This document shows positions 15,840 through 25,552 of a DNA stretch of 64,000 nucleotides, in pieces. Source of the stretch: Palsa-504 sp963822765 (GTDB lineage: Bacteria; Actinomycetota; Actinomycetes; Streptosporangiales; Streptosporangiaceae). Every line of letters starts with the position of its first letter. Positions within the stretch are counted from its first letter, which is position 1. The stretch lies in contig CAWGJL010000005.1 of the NCBI GenBank assembly GCA_963822765.1, positions 372,001 to 436,000 of the forward strand. Direction: 5' to 3'. The notes beneath the pieces are model-generated. The model did no database searches. It was not told the DNA's origin and was given only the letters and a program-made list of their open reading frames with translations. Position numbers and translations under genes: made by a program.

Positions 15840-18800
15840 TCAGATCTCCGTTCCGGTGTCTTCGGTGATCCCGGCCCGCTCGGCGTACTCCCGCACCAGG
15901 GCCCGCAGCGCCGGCCCGCGCGGCCGCCGGCCGGGACGGATGTCGCAGGCCAGCGCCTTGACCTCCTGGATGTGCACGTTCGGGTCGAGGGCCAGGTGGG
16001 CCAGGTCGTTGGCGGAGTCCCCGACGCTGAGCCCGTTGGCTCCCCAGTGGTACGGCAGGCCGATCTGGTGCACGCGGCGGCCCTGCACCTCGATGGTCCG
16101 GATCCGTTTGGTGACCAGGACGCGAGCCTCGATCGCGGTCCGGGCCGTGATGATCGTGGCCCAGCCCGCGTTAGCCAGGCCCCGCTCGGCGGCCAGCTCG
16201 GGGGATACCTCGCAGAAGAACTCGGGCTGCAGCTCGGACAGGTAGGGCAGCGTGCGAGACATGCCGCCCGCGGTGTGATGCTCGGTGAGCCGGTAGGTGG
16301 TGGCGACGTAGGGAAACACGGCCGCGCCCGGCTCGTCGCCGACGGGCTGGAGCGGGTTCTGCCGGTGCCTGATGATCTCCCGGATCGGGTTCCGCTGCTG
16401 GGCGTACAGCGGGTTGTCGAACGGGGATTCCTGCGGCTCGTAGTGCGCCGGCAGCGGCCCGTCCACCAAGCCGGCCGGCGCGAACAGCCACGCCTTGCCG
16501 TCGGCCTGCAGGATGAACGGGTCAATGCCGGAGATCGCGGCCACGCCGGTCGCGTCCTCGGGCGGCCGGTAGGACGGCGGCCGGTCGGCGACGAAGTCGG
16601 CGTTGTCGTGCCCGGTCCACTTGCCCGCATCGGCGTCCCACCAGACCAGCGCCTTGCGCTCGCTCCACGGTTTGCCCTCGGGGTCGGCCGAGGCACGGTT
16701 GTACAGGATCCGCCGGTTCGCCGGCCAGGCCCAGCCCCACTCGGGCGCGACCCAGCTCTGCTCGGACCCGGGCTTGCGCCGGGCAGCCTGGTTGACGCCG
16801 TCGGCACGCACCCCGCAGTAGATCCAGCAGCCGCACGCGGTGGACCCGTCGTCCTTGAGCTGCGCGTACGAGGACAGCGGCTTGCCGTCGGCGTCCCAGC
16901 CGTTGACCTCGGTCAGCACCGCCTCGGCCGACGGCTCCGACAGCGGGCCCTCGACCGGGTAGTCCCAGGTCAACTCGAGCAGCGGCTGGTCCCTCTCGTC
17001 GGTGCTGGCGGCCAGCTTCTCCCGGATCCGGCGGCCGAGATGGTAGGCGAACCACAGGTCGCTGCGCGCGTCCCCGGCCGGCTGAACCGCTTCATGGTGC
17101 CACTGCAGCATCCGCTGGGTGTTGGTGAACGAGCCGTTCTTCTCGGTGTGGGCGGCGGCGGGCAGGAAGAACACTTCGGTCCGGATGTCTTTGGTGGCCA
17201 TTTCTCCGGTGTCGAGCTCCGGCCCGTTCTGCCAAAAAGTCGCGCTCTCGATCAGCACCAGATCCCGGACGACCAGCCAGTCCAGGTTAGCCAGGCCGAA
17301 ACGTTGCATACGGCCGTTGGCCGAGCCGACCGCAGGATTCTCGCCGAACAGGAAGTACCCCTGGCAGTCACCCTTGATCTGGGCGACCACAGTCTCGTAG
17401 GTGCTGTGGCTGCCGGTCAGCCGGGGCAGGTAGTCGAAGCAGAAGTCGTTCTCCGGCGTCGCCGCCTCACCCCACCAGGCCTTGAGCAGGCTGACCATAT
17501 ACGTGCTCATATTGGCCCAGAACCCCTTGTCCATGCTCTCGGCGTGGACGTAGGTCGCGAGGTCCTCGTTGCCGTGCACGTGCGGCATGGGCAGGTAGCC
17601 GGGCAGCAGGTCGAACAAAGTGGGGATGTCGGTCGAGCCCTGGATGGAGGCGTGCCCGCGCAGCGCGAGGATGCCGCCGCCGGGCCGGCCGATGTTGCCC
17701 AGCAGTAGCTGGAGGATGGCCGCGGTGCGGATGTACTGCACTCCCACGGTGTGCTGGGTCCAGCCAACGCTGTACACGAAGGCGGTGGTGCGGTCCGGGC
17801 CGGAGTTCTCGGTGATCAGCTCGCAGACCCGGCCGAACACCTCCGGCGGAACGCCGCAGACCTGCTGGACCAACTCCGGGGTGTACCGGGAGAAGTGGCG
17901 TCTGAGCACCTGGAACACGCAGCGCGGGTGCTGCAGCGTCTCGTCGCGATCCGGGTCAGCGTGGGCGGCCGCGCCCCCGGCGCCGTGGGCCTCTCCACGG
18001 GCGGCCTGACGCACCCGTCCGTGCGCGGCGCCGCGGGTGCCCCGGTCCCGCCGCCCGGCCGCCGCCGACATCTCCCCGCCCTGGTAGCGCCAGGCGTCGA
18101 AATCGTAGGTACGTTGCTCGCGGTCCAGGCCGGAGAACACGCCGTCCAGGTCCTCGGTGTCCTGGAAGTCCTCGGTCAGCAGGGCGGCGGCGTTGGTGTA
18201 GTTGACCACGTAGTCACGGAAGTACTTCTCGTGGGCCAGGACGTAGTTGATGATCCCGCCCAGGAACACGATGTCGGCGCCGGCCCGGATCGGGACGTGC
18301 AGGTCGGCCACCGCGCTGGTCCGGGTGAACCGAGGGTCGACGTGGATCACCGTGGCGCCGCGGGCCTTGGCCTCCATCACCCACTGGAACCCCACCGGGT
18401 GGCACTCGGCCATGTTCGAGCCCTCGATGAGGATGCAGTCAGCGTTGGCCAGGTCCTGCTGGAAGGTCGTGGCGCCGCCGCGGCCGAAGCTAGTCCCCAG
18501 ACCGGGGACGGTGGAGGAGTGTCATATCCGGGCCTGGTTCTCGATCTGGATCGCGCCCAGCGCCGTGAACAGCTTCTTGATCAGGTAGTTCTCTTCGTTG
18601 TCCAGCGTGGCGCCGCCCAGGCTGGCGAAACCGAGCGTCCGCCGGGTGCGGTTACCGTCGACTTCCCATTGCCAGCCGTGCGGCGGGCGCGGATCACCCG
18701 GTCGGCGATCATGTCCATCGCCGTATCCAGGTCCAGGTCCTCCCAATTTTTTCCGAACGGCCGGCGGTACTTGACCCGGTACTGGCGCGAGTCACCCGTG

Positions 18801-19069
18801 GTGAGCTGGAGGCTGGCCGATCCCTTGGGGCATAGGCGGCCGCGGCTGACCGGGGAGTCCGGGTCGCCCTCGATCTGGGTAACCTTCTGGTCTTTGACGT
18901 AGACGTTCTGGCCGCAGCCGACCGCGCAGTACGGGCACACCGACTTGACCACCGCGTCGGCGGTGCTGGTCCGGGCCTCGCGGGGGCGGTCGCTCTTGGC
19001 CGCGGCGCCCAGGCCGCGCCGGTCGGTGCCGGTGAGCTGCCGGTAAACGGGCCACTTCCTGGGTCTCAT
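15840..19069 (-). CDS. fdhA: Formate dehydrogenase catalytic subunit, selenocysteine-containing
   Basis: Molybdenum/tungsten bis-PGD oxidoreductase of about 1076 residues that oxidises formate. Near the N-terminus a [4Fe-4S] set CPYCAVGCG...GRLCPKG is seen. UGA at 18524-18522 follows NQARI and precedes HSSTVPGLGTSFGRGGA, exactly where E. coli FdnG has selenocysteine; here it is residue 183. A SECIS hairpin follows. The frame beyond runs to TAG/TGA at 15840. One base is missing near 18676, between RARRTAG and WQWEVDG; restoring it gives a normal protein. The ATG at 19069 has GGAGGTGA ten bases upstream. A Gly/Ala-rich stretch near 17960-18060 is poorly conserved. It forms an operon with the Fe-S and NrfD subunits. 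Confidence 0.9.
18493..18524 (-). promoter_or_regulatory. UGA selenocysteine codon and bacterial SECIS hairpin
   Basis: The UGA (18522-18524) is followed after 12 bases by the perfect hairpin GTCCCC-GGTCT-GGGGAC (18509-18493 on this strand). The apical GGUCU begins 18 bases after the UGA. From memory, E. coli fdhF has the same loop at the same distance. This is the SelB-binding element that recodes the stop. Confidence 0.88.
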
Positions 19070-19189
19070 CGTGTCCGGTTCACCTCCGCCACATTCGGCC
19101 GTCCTGCCCATTATCTCCTGCGCTACGATCGCTGCGACGCCGAGGGGATCGGGGCTGGGTGACGACGTGCAGTCGGGTCAGCTCAACAA

Positions 19190-19924
19190 CTAGCTCTGGC
19201 CGAACACCAGCAGGAACTCGAGCAGGCCGTGGTCCTGCGTGGTGACGAAGCCGGCGAAGCTCGGGTTGGCGATGCCGTAGTCCGAGAACAGCACCGGGAT
19301 GTCGCCGGAGACCTCGATCTGGCTGCCCTTGCGCTCGGCGGTCAGGGTGAACGTGACCGGCCGGGTGGCGCCGTGCAGGGTCAGCCGGCCGTGCGCCGTG
19401 TAGTCCTTGATCACTGCGGCGGCCGGCAGCGGGGCCAGGTCGATCGGGCTGGTCAGGGTGAAGGTCCCGGTCGGGAACTGGGAGACGTCCATGATCCGGC
19501 CGTCGAACTGCGCGTCGCGCTGGCTCTTGTCGCTGTGCACGGTGGCCATCGGCACGCTGAACGCGGCGGCGGTCACCGTGCTGCCCGCGATGGTCAGGTG
19601 ACCGGTGACGTTGCTGGTGCGGCCGACCGCGGTGGCGCTCTGGCCGAGCAGCACCTCGTTGACGCGGTAGCCGACGACGGAGCCGGACCCGACCGTCCAC
19701 GTGCCGGCCACCGTCCCGGTGCTGCTGCTCCCGCTTGTGCTTGCGCCGGAGCTGGCCTGGGCGCTGGTGGTGGTGCCGGGGGACAGCGACAGGGCGGCCG
19801 GGGTGCTGTTGAAGAAGTGGATGTAGACGAACGGCCCGGCGGCGGCCAGGACGACCAGCCCCGCGATGGTCACCAGCAGCCAGCGCAGCCAGTGACGGGG
19901 TCTCGTGAACGGCATGGCGGCCAT
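19190..19924 (-). CDS. YceI family protein with N-terminal membrane anchor
   Basis: About 244 residues. A positively charged start and one membrane helix (about 16-38, WLLVTIAGLVVLAAAGPFVY) are followed by a Ser/Thr/Gly linker (about 50-75). The YceI lipocalin-like barrel then begins with GTWTVGSGSVVGYRVNE and includes VTGHLTIAGSTVTAAAFSV, DVSQFPTGTF and ARPVTFTLTAER. YceI proteins bind isoprenoid-like lipids in the envelope; the ligand here is unknown. The ATG at 19924 or 19915 is possible, and neither has a strong ribosome site. It is divergent from gluconokinase and lies downstream of nothing obvious. Confidence 0.85.
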   Translation of the reverse strand: MAAMPFTRPRHWLRWLLVTIAGLVVLAAAGPFVYIHFFNSTPAALSLSPGTTTSAQASSGASTSGSSSTGTVAGTWTVGSGSVVGYRVNEVLLGQSATAVGRTSNVTGHLTIAGSTVTAAAFSVPMATVHSDKSQRDAQFDGRIMDVSQFPTGTFTLTSPIDLAPLPAAAVIKDYTAHGRLTLHGATRPVTFTLTAERKGSQIEVSGDIPVLFSDYGIANPSFAGFVTTQDHGLLEFLLVFGQS

Positions 19925-19988
19925 TATCCAGCCCGTGCCTCTCACCCGGCTCTGCGCACGCTCTAGACTCGCCAGGGAGATGATCCTG

Positions 19989-20486
19989 ATGGTGGCGGGT
20001 GTGTCGGGCAGCGGCAAGACGACCGTGGGCGCGCTGCTGGCCGGGCGCCTAGGGTGGCAGTTCGCCGACGCGGACGCGTTTCATCCGGCCGCGAACATCG
20101 CCAAGATGGTGGCCGGGATCCCGCTCACCGACGCGGATCGCCAGCCGTGGCTGCACGCCATCACGGCCTGGATGGACGAGTGCATCGCGCGGGGCGCGTC
20201 CGCCGTGGCGACCTGTTCAGCGCTCAAGCGCGCCTACCGGGACGACCTGCTCGGCGGGCGGCCGCAGGCACGGATGATCTTCCTGAGCGTGGACCGGGAG
20301 GAGGTGGCCAGGCGGCTGGCCGCCCGGCACGGTCATTTCTTCCCCGCGGGCCTGCTCACCAGCCAGTTCGACATCCTCGAGCTCCCGCAGCCGGATGAGC
20401 CGCGCGTCACCGTGGTGCCCGGCGGGCCTGATCCGCAGCAAACGGTGACGGCTATCGTCGCGGTAGTCCAAGGCGGTGACCCGTGA
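19989..20486 (+). CDS. Gluconokinase
   Basis: A 165-residue small gluconate kinase (GntK family, P-loop) that phosphorylates gluconate to 6-phosphogluconate. Walker A GVSGSGKTT is at about 4-12; DADAFHP, NIAKMVAGIPLTDADRQPWL and CSALKRAYRD follow in family order, and the ending GHFFPAGLLTSQFDILELP is diagnostic. The ATG at 19989 stands nine bases after AGGGAG; the ATG at 19980 would sit directly on that site. A possible -10 TAGACT lies at 19964-19969. The stop overlaps the next start (GTGA), so it is coupled to the Smr-like gene. Confidence 0.87.
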   Translation: MVAGVSGSGKTTVGALLAGRLGWQFADADAFHPAANIAKMVAGIPLTDADRQPWLHAITAWMDECIARGASAVATCSALKRAYRDDLLGGRPQARMIFLSVDREEVARRLAARHGHFFPAGLLTSQFDILELPQPDEPRVTVVPGGPDPQQTVTAIVAVVQGGDP

Positions 20487-20734
20487 AGCTGAAGCTTGAC
20501 CTGCACGACATTTACAACCGCGGCCAGGACATCGACCGCGCGCTGCAGGCGATTTTCGACGAGGCGGCGGCAAAGAAGGCGCCGCTGATCGAGATCATCC
20601 CGGGCAAAGGGTCGGGACAGCTCAAGAAGCACGTGCTGCGGTTCCTGGAGCGCAAGGACATCAAGGCCCAGTACCACCGAGTTGAGAAAGACTCGAAGAA
20701 CTTCGGTCGGCTGTTCGTGCATTTCCGCTGGTAG
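20483..20734 (+). CDS. Smr-domain-like small protein
   Basis: An 83-residue protein resembling the C-terminal Smr (small MutS-related) domain alone. It has LDLHDIYNRGQDIDRAL at the start, in place of the usual LDLHG, then the core EIIPGKGSGQLKKHVLRFL, matching the family's IxGKGxxxLRxxV. Smr domains nick branched DNA or cleave RNA. The GTG at 20483 overlaps the gluconokinase stop. The link to gluconate metabolism is only positional. Confidence 0.75.
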   Translation: MKLKLDLHDIYNRGQDIDRALQAIFDEAAAKKAPLIEIIPGKGSGQLKKHVLRFLERKDIKAQYHRVEKDSKNFGRLFVHFRW

Positions 20735-20890
20735 GCCGGGCTTTCCTGACGTGCGCGTCGGGCTGGCGGGGATAGATGGCAACGGGCAGGGAATCATTCA
20801 GGGAGACTCTGGAGTCAACACTGAGAAAACTGCGACCCCCGCATATGGCAGCCCCTCAGTAGAACATCCGACCGAGACTAAGGACGCGCA

Positions 20891-21448
20891 ATGCGATTCC
20901 CACTCGTGGCTCGCCGGATCATCGTGGCTCCGGTGCTCGGCCTGGCGCTCGCCCTAGCGGTTTCCGCCTGCAGCAGTTCCAGCTCATCGTCCTCGTCATC
21001 CGCTGCCACGCCCACGGCCTCGACCACCTCGACGGCGGCCGGGTCGCCATCCGGGGTGCCGGCCTCGTCGGCACCGGCCTCGTCGGGTAACTCGGCCGCG
21101 GTGGCGCAGATCACCGCGAACTGGGAGAAGTTCTTCAGCTCCAGCACCCCCAATTCGGAGCGCGTTACCCTGCTGCAGAACGGGAGCGCGTTCGCCGGGG
21201 CCATCACCGGCCTGGCCAGCCTGGTGAGCAATCTCGGCGCCAAGGTCACCAACGTGACGCTGACCTCCGCCAGCACGGCTACCGTGACGTACGACCTCAC
21301 GTCGGGCGGATCGAGCCTGCTGAACAACCAGACCGGCACGGCGGTGTTGCAGAACGGTGTCTGGAAGGTCGGCGACGCCAGCCTCTGCGGCCTGATCAAG
21401 CTGGTGCCCGGCGGTGCGGTGCCGTCCGCGTGCAGTTCGGCTGGCTGA
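20891..21448 (+). CDS. Lipoprotein with Mtb12-like C-terminal domain
   Basis: A 185-residue secreted lipoprotein. The signal peptide VLGLALALAVSAC ends in the lipobox VSAC at about Cys27, then a run of serines and an Ala/Ser/Thr/Pro linker to about 70. The folded part NWEKFFSSSTPNSERVTLLQ to VWKVGDASLCGL resembles the low-molecular-weight antigen Mtb12 domain, including two cysteines. The function is unknown. The MFS pump starts inside its last codons, so the two are probably coexpressed. Confidence 0.78.
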   Translation: MRFPLVARRIIVAPVLGLALALAVSACSSSSSSSSSSAATPTASTTSTAAGSPSGVPASSAPASSGNSAAVAQITANWEKFFSSSTPNSERVTLLQNGSAFAGAITGLASLVSNLGAKVTNVTLTSASTATVTYDLTSGGSSLLNNQTGTAVLQNGVWKVGDASLCGLIKLVPGGAVPSACSSAG

Positions 21449-23040
21449 GGCGGGCCGGTCAGTTGGCCAGGCCCGTCGAGGCGGTCTCCGGGGACGAGCA
21501 CAGCGAGAACGCGGCCGGCCCTGGCCGCGGCACGTCGCTGGCGCTCGCGACGCTGTGCACGTTGCTGTTCCTGACCTTCCTCGACAACACCGTGGTGAGC
21601 GTGGCGCTCGGGCAGATATACAGTAACCCGGGAGCGAGCCCGAGTGAGCTGCAGTGGGTCGTCGGCGCCTATGCCCTCACCTTCGCCAGCCTCATGCTGG
21701 CCTGCGGGATGATCGGGGACGAACTCGGCCGGAAGAAGGTCATGCTGGCCGGCGTGGGAGTGTTCTGCGCGGGTTCGGTCCTGTGCGCGCTCGCCCCGAA
21801 CGTGCAGGTGCTCATCGCAGGGCGGGCCGTGATGGGTATGGGCGCGGCGGCCAGCGAGCCGGGCACGCTGTCGATGCTCCGGCACCTGTATCCCGACGCC
21901 AGGGCCAGGAGCAAGGCGATCGGCATCTGGGCCGGGACATCCGGGCTCGCGCTCGCCATGGGTCCCGTCATCGGCGGCATCCTTATCGGGGTCTGGAGCT
22001 GGCGAGGCATCTTCTGGTTCAACCTGGCGTTCGGGCTGGCCGTCCTGGTCGTTGCGGCGATCATCCTGCCGGAAAGCGCCGACCCCACGGCGGCGCGCGT
22101 CGACACCGCAGGCACCTTGATCGGTGCGGGAACGCTCGCGGCGCTCGTGTTCGCGATCATCGACTCCGAGACGGCCGGGTTCGGGTCGGCAGAGGTGATC
22201 GTGCTGTTCTGCGTGAGCGTGGCGGGACTGGCGGCGTTCGTCTGGCGGGAACGCCGCGCCGAGCATCCGCTGCTCGACCTGCGTTACCTGCGCATGCCGC
22301 AGTTCAGCACCTCGAACATCGTCGCGTTCTGCACGTACTTCGCCACGTTCGCCATCTTCTTCTTCACCGCGCTGTACCTGGTCATCGTGCCCGCGCTGTC
22401 CGGCTACCGGCTGGCGCTGGTGTTCCTGCCGATGACAGTCCTGATGATCGTCGCCTCGGTGCTGGCGGGGCGCTGGACGGCTGTTGCCGGGCCACGCTGG
22501 TCGGTCACGATCGGGTGCCTGCTACTGGCCATCGGGCTGTTCCTGGCGGAGCCCTACCTGTCCCCGCATCCGTCCTACGGCCCGCTGATCATCGCGTTGT
22601 CGCTGGCCGGTATCGGCATCGGCACCACCATCGTTCCGGTCACCTCCTCGGTGCTCTCGGCGGTCCCGGCCGAGCGCTCCGGCATGGCCGCGTCGGCCAC
22701 CAACACCAGCCGGGAGATAGGTGCGGTCGCCGGCGTCTCGATCCTGGGCTCGCTGATGTTTACCCAGGTGAATACCAGCCTCGCCACCCAGATGAACAAT
22801 CTCCACGTGCCAGCCGTGGACCGGGGCTTCGTCTTCTCCGCGATCGAGACCGGCAATTTCTCCGTGCCGGCGGGTTTGTCCGGCAATCTCGAGAAGCTGC
22901 TCCAGGAGCTAACCGGCGTGGCCTACACCGCGTTCCACGACGGATTGCGTACGGTGCTCTACCTGTCGGCCGGGCTGGCGCTGGCCGCCGGGCTGCTCGC
23001 CCTGATCACGCTACGCTCACAACCGGACACAGGGTCTTGA
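21430..23040 (+). CDS. DHA2-family MFS drug efflux transporter (14 TM)
   Basis: A 536-residue antiporter of the EmrB/QacA type. Seen are FLDNTVVSVALGQI in helix 1 (motif D1), GMIGDELGRKKVMLAG (motif A, loop 2-3), GPVIGGILIGVWSWRGIFWFN (motif C, helix 5) and SVLSAVPAERSGMAASATN in the C-terminal half. Fourteen helices are expected. The likely start is the GTG at 21430, within the lipoprotein end, with several later in-frame alternatives before the first helix at about residue 37. It exports amphipathic drugs by proton exchange; the real substrate is unknown. Confidence 0.87.
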   Translation: MQFGWLRRAGQLARPVEAVSGDEHSENAAGPGRGTSLALATLCTLLFLTFLDNTVVSVALGQIYSNPGASPSELQWVVGAYALTFASLMLACGMIGDELGRKKVMLAGVGVFCAGSVLCALAPNVQVLIAGRAVMGMGAAASEPGTLSMLRHLYPDARARSKAIGIWAGTSGLALAMGPVIGGILIGVWSWRGIFWFNLAFGLAVLVVAAIILPESADPTAARVDTAGTLIGAGTLAALVFAIIDSETAGFGSAEVIVLFCVSVAGLAAFVWRERRAEHPLLDLRYLRMPQFSTSNIVAFCTYFATFAIFFFTALYLVIVPALSGYRLALVFLPMTVLMIVASVLAGRWTAVAGPRWSVTIGCLLLAIGLFLAEPYLSPHPSYGPLIIALSLAGIGIGTTIVPVTSSVLSAVPAERSGMAASATNTSREIGAVAGVSILGSLMFTQVNTSLATQMNNLHVPAVDRGFVFSAIETGNFSVPAGLSGNLEKLLQELTGVAYTAFHDGLRTVLYLSAGLALAAGLLALITLRSQPDTGS

Positions 23041-23129
23041 CTTTTCTCGCTCGCTGAGGGATCCAGGAAGTGGACCGGCAATGGCGCACGGCCAACCCTC
23101 GACAGCAGCTGAGCGATGAGAGGCTGACC

Positions 23130-23603
23130 ATGGTCTGTTACGCCCGTCCTGCGATCAGGATGGCGGCACTGCTGCTGGTGCTATTCCTGGCGTTCGGCCG
23201 GCCAGCTGAGCACTACCTGGACTCGGTTGCGCTGTTCGTGGCGATCGCCGTGGCCGTGGCCGTCGCGGCGGTGACGGCAGCGGTGGCGTTCACGATGTTC
23301 CTGTCGGTACGGCGGCGGCGGGCGGCGGCCGGCGGGTGCGTGAGCTGCCAGTTGCGATGCCAGCACGCCATGACCGAGCAGCCGCGGCGGCTGCTGCTGG
23401 TGAGCACCGTGGACCGGGGCGCGGCGACCAGGCCTGTTGCGCCTGTTGCTCCTGCTGTTCCTCGGTGGCCGGATCGGCCGGCCATTCGTTCCGGGGTTGC
23501 TCGGCGTGCCGCCGGCCGGGAGCGGGCGGGCTCGGCGGTGTTACCCGCCCTCTTTCTGGGGCCCGTGCTGGCCGGCCCAGACCGAGGCGTGGGTGGGCTC
23601 TAG
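23130..23603 (+). CDS. Small two-helix membrane protein with Cys-rich tail
   Basis: A 157-residue protein from the ATG at 23130. There are two hydrophobic segments, MAALLLVLFLAFG (about 11-23) and SVALFVAIAVAVAVAAVTAA (about 32-52), then RRRRAAAGGC and a cysteine cluster CVSCQLRCQ (about 70-78). The Pro/Arg/Ala-rich tail overlaps the next gene on the other strand. I recall similar unannotated membrane proteins in related actinomycetes but cannot name a family. The Cys cluster may bind zinc. The ribosome site is weak. Confidence 0.5.
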   Translation: MVCYARPAIRMAALLLVLFLAFGRPAEHYLDSVALFVAIAVAVAVAAVTAAVAFTMFLSVRRRRAAAGGCVSCQLRCQHAMTEQPRRLLLVSTVDRGAATRPVAPVAPAVPRWPDRPAIRSGVARRAAGRERAGSAVLPALFLGPVLAGPDRGVGGL

Positions 23604-24773
23604 CGCGCGGTGGACCACGTCGAGCAGGTCGACCCGCACCGCGTCCGGATCCGTCGCGTCCTTGAGCTGGGCGGCGAACCCCGCGATGGTCTTCTCCGCG
23701 TCGTAGTGCGCCCGGTTGAACCGCCGGTCGACGATCCGCTGCACCCGCCGTCGCAGCGGGTTGAACAGGGCCGCCGCGGCCAGCGTGGAGGCGGCTACCG
23801 CCTCCGGTGACGCGAAAGACAAGACGTGCGTGGCCAGCAGCACCAGGCCCGTGTACACCCCGATCAGCAGGCCGGTCACGATGGCGTAGGCCAGGGTGCG
23901 GCTGATGATGCGGTCGATCTCGTACAGCCGGTACTTCAGGATGCCCACCCCGATGCACACCGGCAGCGCTACGAGCAGGCCGAACAGGGCCTGGATGACG
24001 GCGACGACGACGTGCGGGGCGCCCGGGTCGATGGCGGATCCGGCCGGCGCGAGGCTGACCGCGATCATGCACACCACGGCCCCGCTGACCAGCCACTTGA
24101 GCTGCTGGCGACGCTCTCCGTCAGCGTGCCGCCAGCTCTGCACCTGCCGGGCCACGAACAACAGCCAGAACGGCACGTACAGCAGGATCACGATGGTCTG
24201 GATGGCGGCTAGCCAGCCCGGCGGGTGATCGACCGCGTTCACCGCGCCGGAGGGGTCGACGGGCTCGGGGGAGCCGACCGACTGCACCGCCGCCCAGATC
24301 AGGGCGGCCATGTACCCGGCCGCCAGGACCAGGTACGCCTCCAGCGTCCACCGCCAGCGCCGCGACGGCAGCCGGCCGTCCGGGAAGAGCAGGATGGCCA
24401 GCGGAAGGAGCAGCAGGGCCGGCTCCCAGAACACGTCGAGGACCAGGGCCAGCGGGCCTAGCGGAAGCCGGTCGCGGAGCCGGTACACGAGCACCGCGTA
24501 GTAGCCTCCGGCCACGGTCAGCAGGATCAGGATGCCGATGGCGGCCAGCAGCCAGCCCATCGGGTTGCGCGGACGGCGGCGCGCCACGACCAGCCCGACG
24601 GCGGTGAACGACGCAGCCGCGACGAGCGGCTCGGCCGGTGATCCCTGCCGGGATACCAGGTCCAGCGGCACCACGGCGATGGCCAGCATCAGGGCCAGGA
24701 CGCCGACTGCGAGCACGGCAATCCGGGACCTGGGAACCGTGGCGGGCGTTCCCGCCAGGCCGGGCTTACCCAT
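23541..24773 (-). CDS. Multi-helix sensor-like membrane protein lacking a kinase domain
   Basis: About 410 residues. Roughly nine to ten hydrophobic segments fill residues 15-310, with loops ARRRPRNPMGWLLAAIG, DGERRQQLKWLVSG and KYRLYEIDRIISRTLAYA. These are hallmarks of the N-terminal part of a family of actinobacterial histidine kinases. The C-terminal cytosolic part (NPLRRRVQRIVDRRFNRAHYDAEKT onwards) then ends with a short helix-strand tail instead of HisKA and ATPase domains. Proteins of this kinase-less form are common in the phylum, so it need not be truncated. The ATG is at 24773. The function is unknown. Confidence 0.7.
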   Translation of the reverse strand: MGKPGLAGTPATVPRSRIAVLAVGVLALMLAIAVVPLDLVSRQGSPAEPLVAAASFTAVGLVVARRRPRNPMGWLLAAIGILILLTVAGGYYAVLVYRLRDRLPLGPLALVLDVFWEPALLLLPLAILLFPDGRLPSRRWRWTLEAYLVLAAGYMAALIWAAVQSVGSPEPVDPSGAVNAVDHPPGWLAAIQTIVILLYVPFWLLFVARQVQSWRHADGERRQQLKWLVSGAVVCMIAVSLAPAGSAIDPGAPHVVVAVIQALFGLLVALPVCIGVGILKYRLYEIDRIISRTLAYAIVTGLLIGVYTGLVLLATHVLSFASPEAVAASTLAAAALFNPLRRRVQRIVDRRFNRAHYDAEKTIAGFAAQLKDATDPDAVRVDLLDVVHRALEPTHASVWAGQHGPQKEGG

Positions 24774-24816
24774 GCTCGTGACGGTACGTCCGGATCGTTC
24801 CGGGAACGTTACCGCG

Positions 24817-25095
24817 TCAGCGGGGCGGGTCGTCGCTGCGCACGGCGCGCTGCGCGAACTGCTCCGCGCCGCATTTCGGACAGTGCTGGTAGGTCTCCAG
24901 CGCCTGGTTCTCCGCGGAGATCGACGCGATCTCCCGGGCCAGTTCGCCGCGGTCAAGAGTCCGCGAGTTGGGCGCGACGTTGAACGCGGAGATCGACCTC
25001 ATCCGGCGTTTGGCCACTGACCGGGGCACGCGCCAGGTGTACCCGCACTTCTCGCAGGTCCTGGCCAGGTCCGGCCGCTGCCACCCAAACCGCAC
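24817..25095 (-). CDS. Small zinc-ribbon protein
   Basis: A 92-residue protein with two CxxC knuckles, CEKCGYTW near residue 14 and CPKCGAEQ near 77, forming a split zinc ribbon. Between them is a basic helix (RSVAKRRMRSISAF). The GTG at 25095 begins VRFGWQRPDLARTC; an upstream in-frame ATG lacks support. No closer family could be named. It lies 43 bp upstream of the sensor-like gene on the same strand. Confidence 0.68.
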   Translation of the reverse strand: MRFGWQRPDLARTCEKCGYTWRVPRSVAKRRMRSISAFNVAPNSRTLDRGELAREIASISAENQALETYQHCPKCGAEQFAQRAVRSDDPPR

Positions 25096-25157
25096 GCCAC
25101 CGATCCTCGCCCGTCGCGACGCCGAGTCAACGCCCCGCCCCTCGGGCTGGGCCTGCG

Positions 25158-25469
25158 CTAACCGCGCAGACTCGAACGAGCCATGCTGGCCACGGTCGCG
25201 CCGACCAGGGCGCACAGCAGGGCGCACAGGAGCAGGGCCGCCGCCACGGTGTAGACGACGTCGTGCGTGACCGGCGACTGGCCGCCGCCGCGCGAGATGA
25301 CTCCGATCACTACCCCGGCCCCGGCCAGCGGGAGGCTGCCGTGCCGGTTCCAGCGGTTGACCGTCATGCCGCCGGGCTTGGTGTCTCGCCGGGTCAGGAA
25401 CAGCGTGACCACGACACCCAGGACAACCAGGCCACCGGACACGAGGACACCTATCGCCAGGGGCTGCAT
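25158..25469 (-). CDS. Small membrane protein, three predicted helices
   Basis: A 103-residue protein from the ATG at 25469. Helices are about 4-26 (LAIGVLVSGGLVVLGVVVTL), 46-60 (LPLAGAGVVIGVI) and 70-95 (VVYTVAAALLLCALLCALVGA). The loop RRDTKPGGMTVNRWNRHG is basic. No family was recognised. The longer open frame upstream runs through the cupin gene in the wrong phase and is not used. Confidence 0.55.
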   Translation of the reverse strand: MQPLAIGVLVSGGLVVLGVVVTLFLTRRDTKPGGMTVNRWNRHGSLPLAGAGVVIGVISRGGGQSPVTHDVVYTVAAALLLCALLCALVGATVASMARSSLRG

Positions 25470-25552
25470 CTGGGCTCCATCCGCCGGTTCGCGCCTTCCA
25501 TAGTAGTTCGCCCGCCGGGTCGCGCCGCGATCCTGCTCGCGCCGGGACCGGT

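Noticed and set aside
15837..17708. A 623-residue forward frame opposite fdhA
   Set aside because: Shadow frame; fdhA on the other strand has complete motif support.
18522..18524. UGA as a nonsense mutation inactivating fdhA
   Set aside because: Its position, the conserved flanks and the SECIS hairpin all support selenocysteine decoding.
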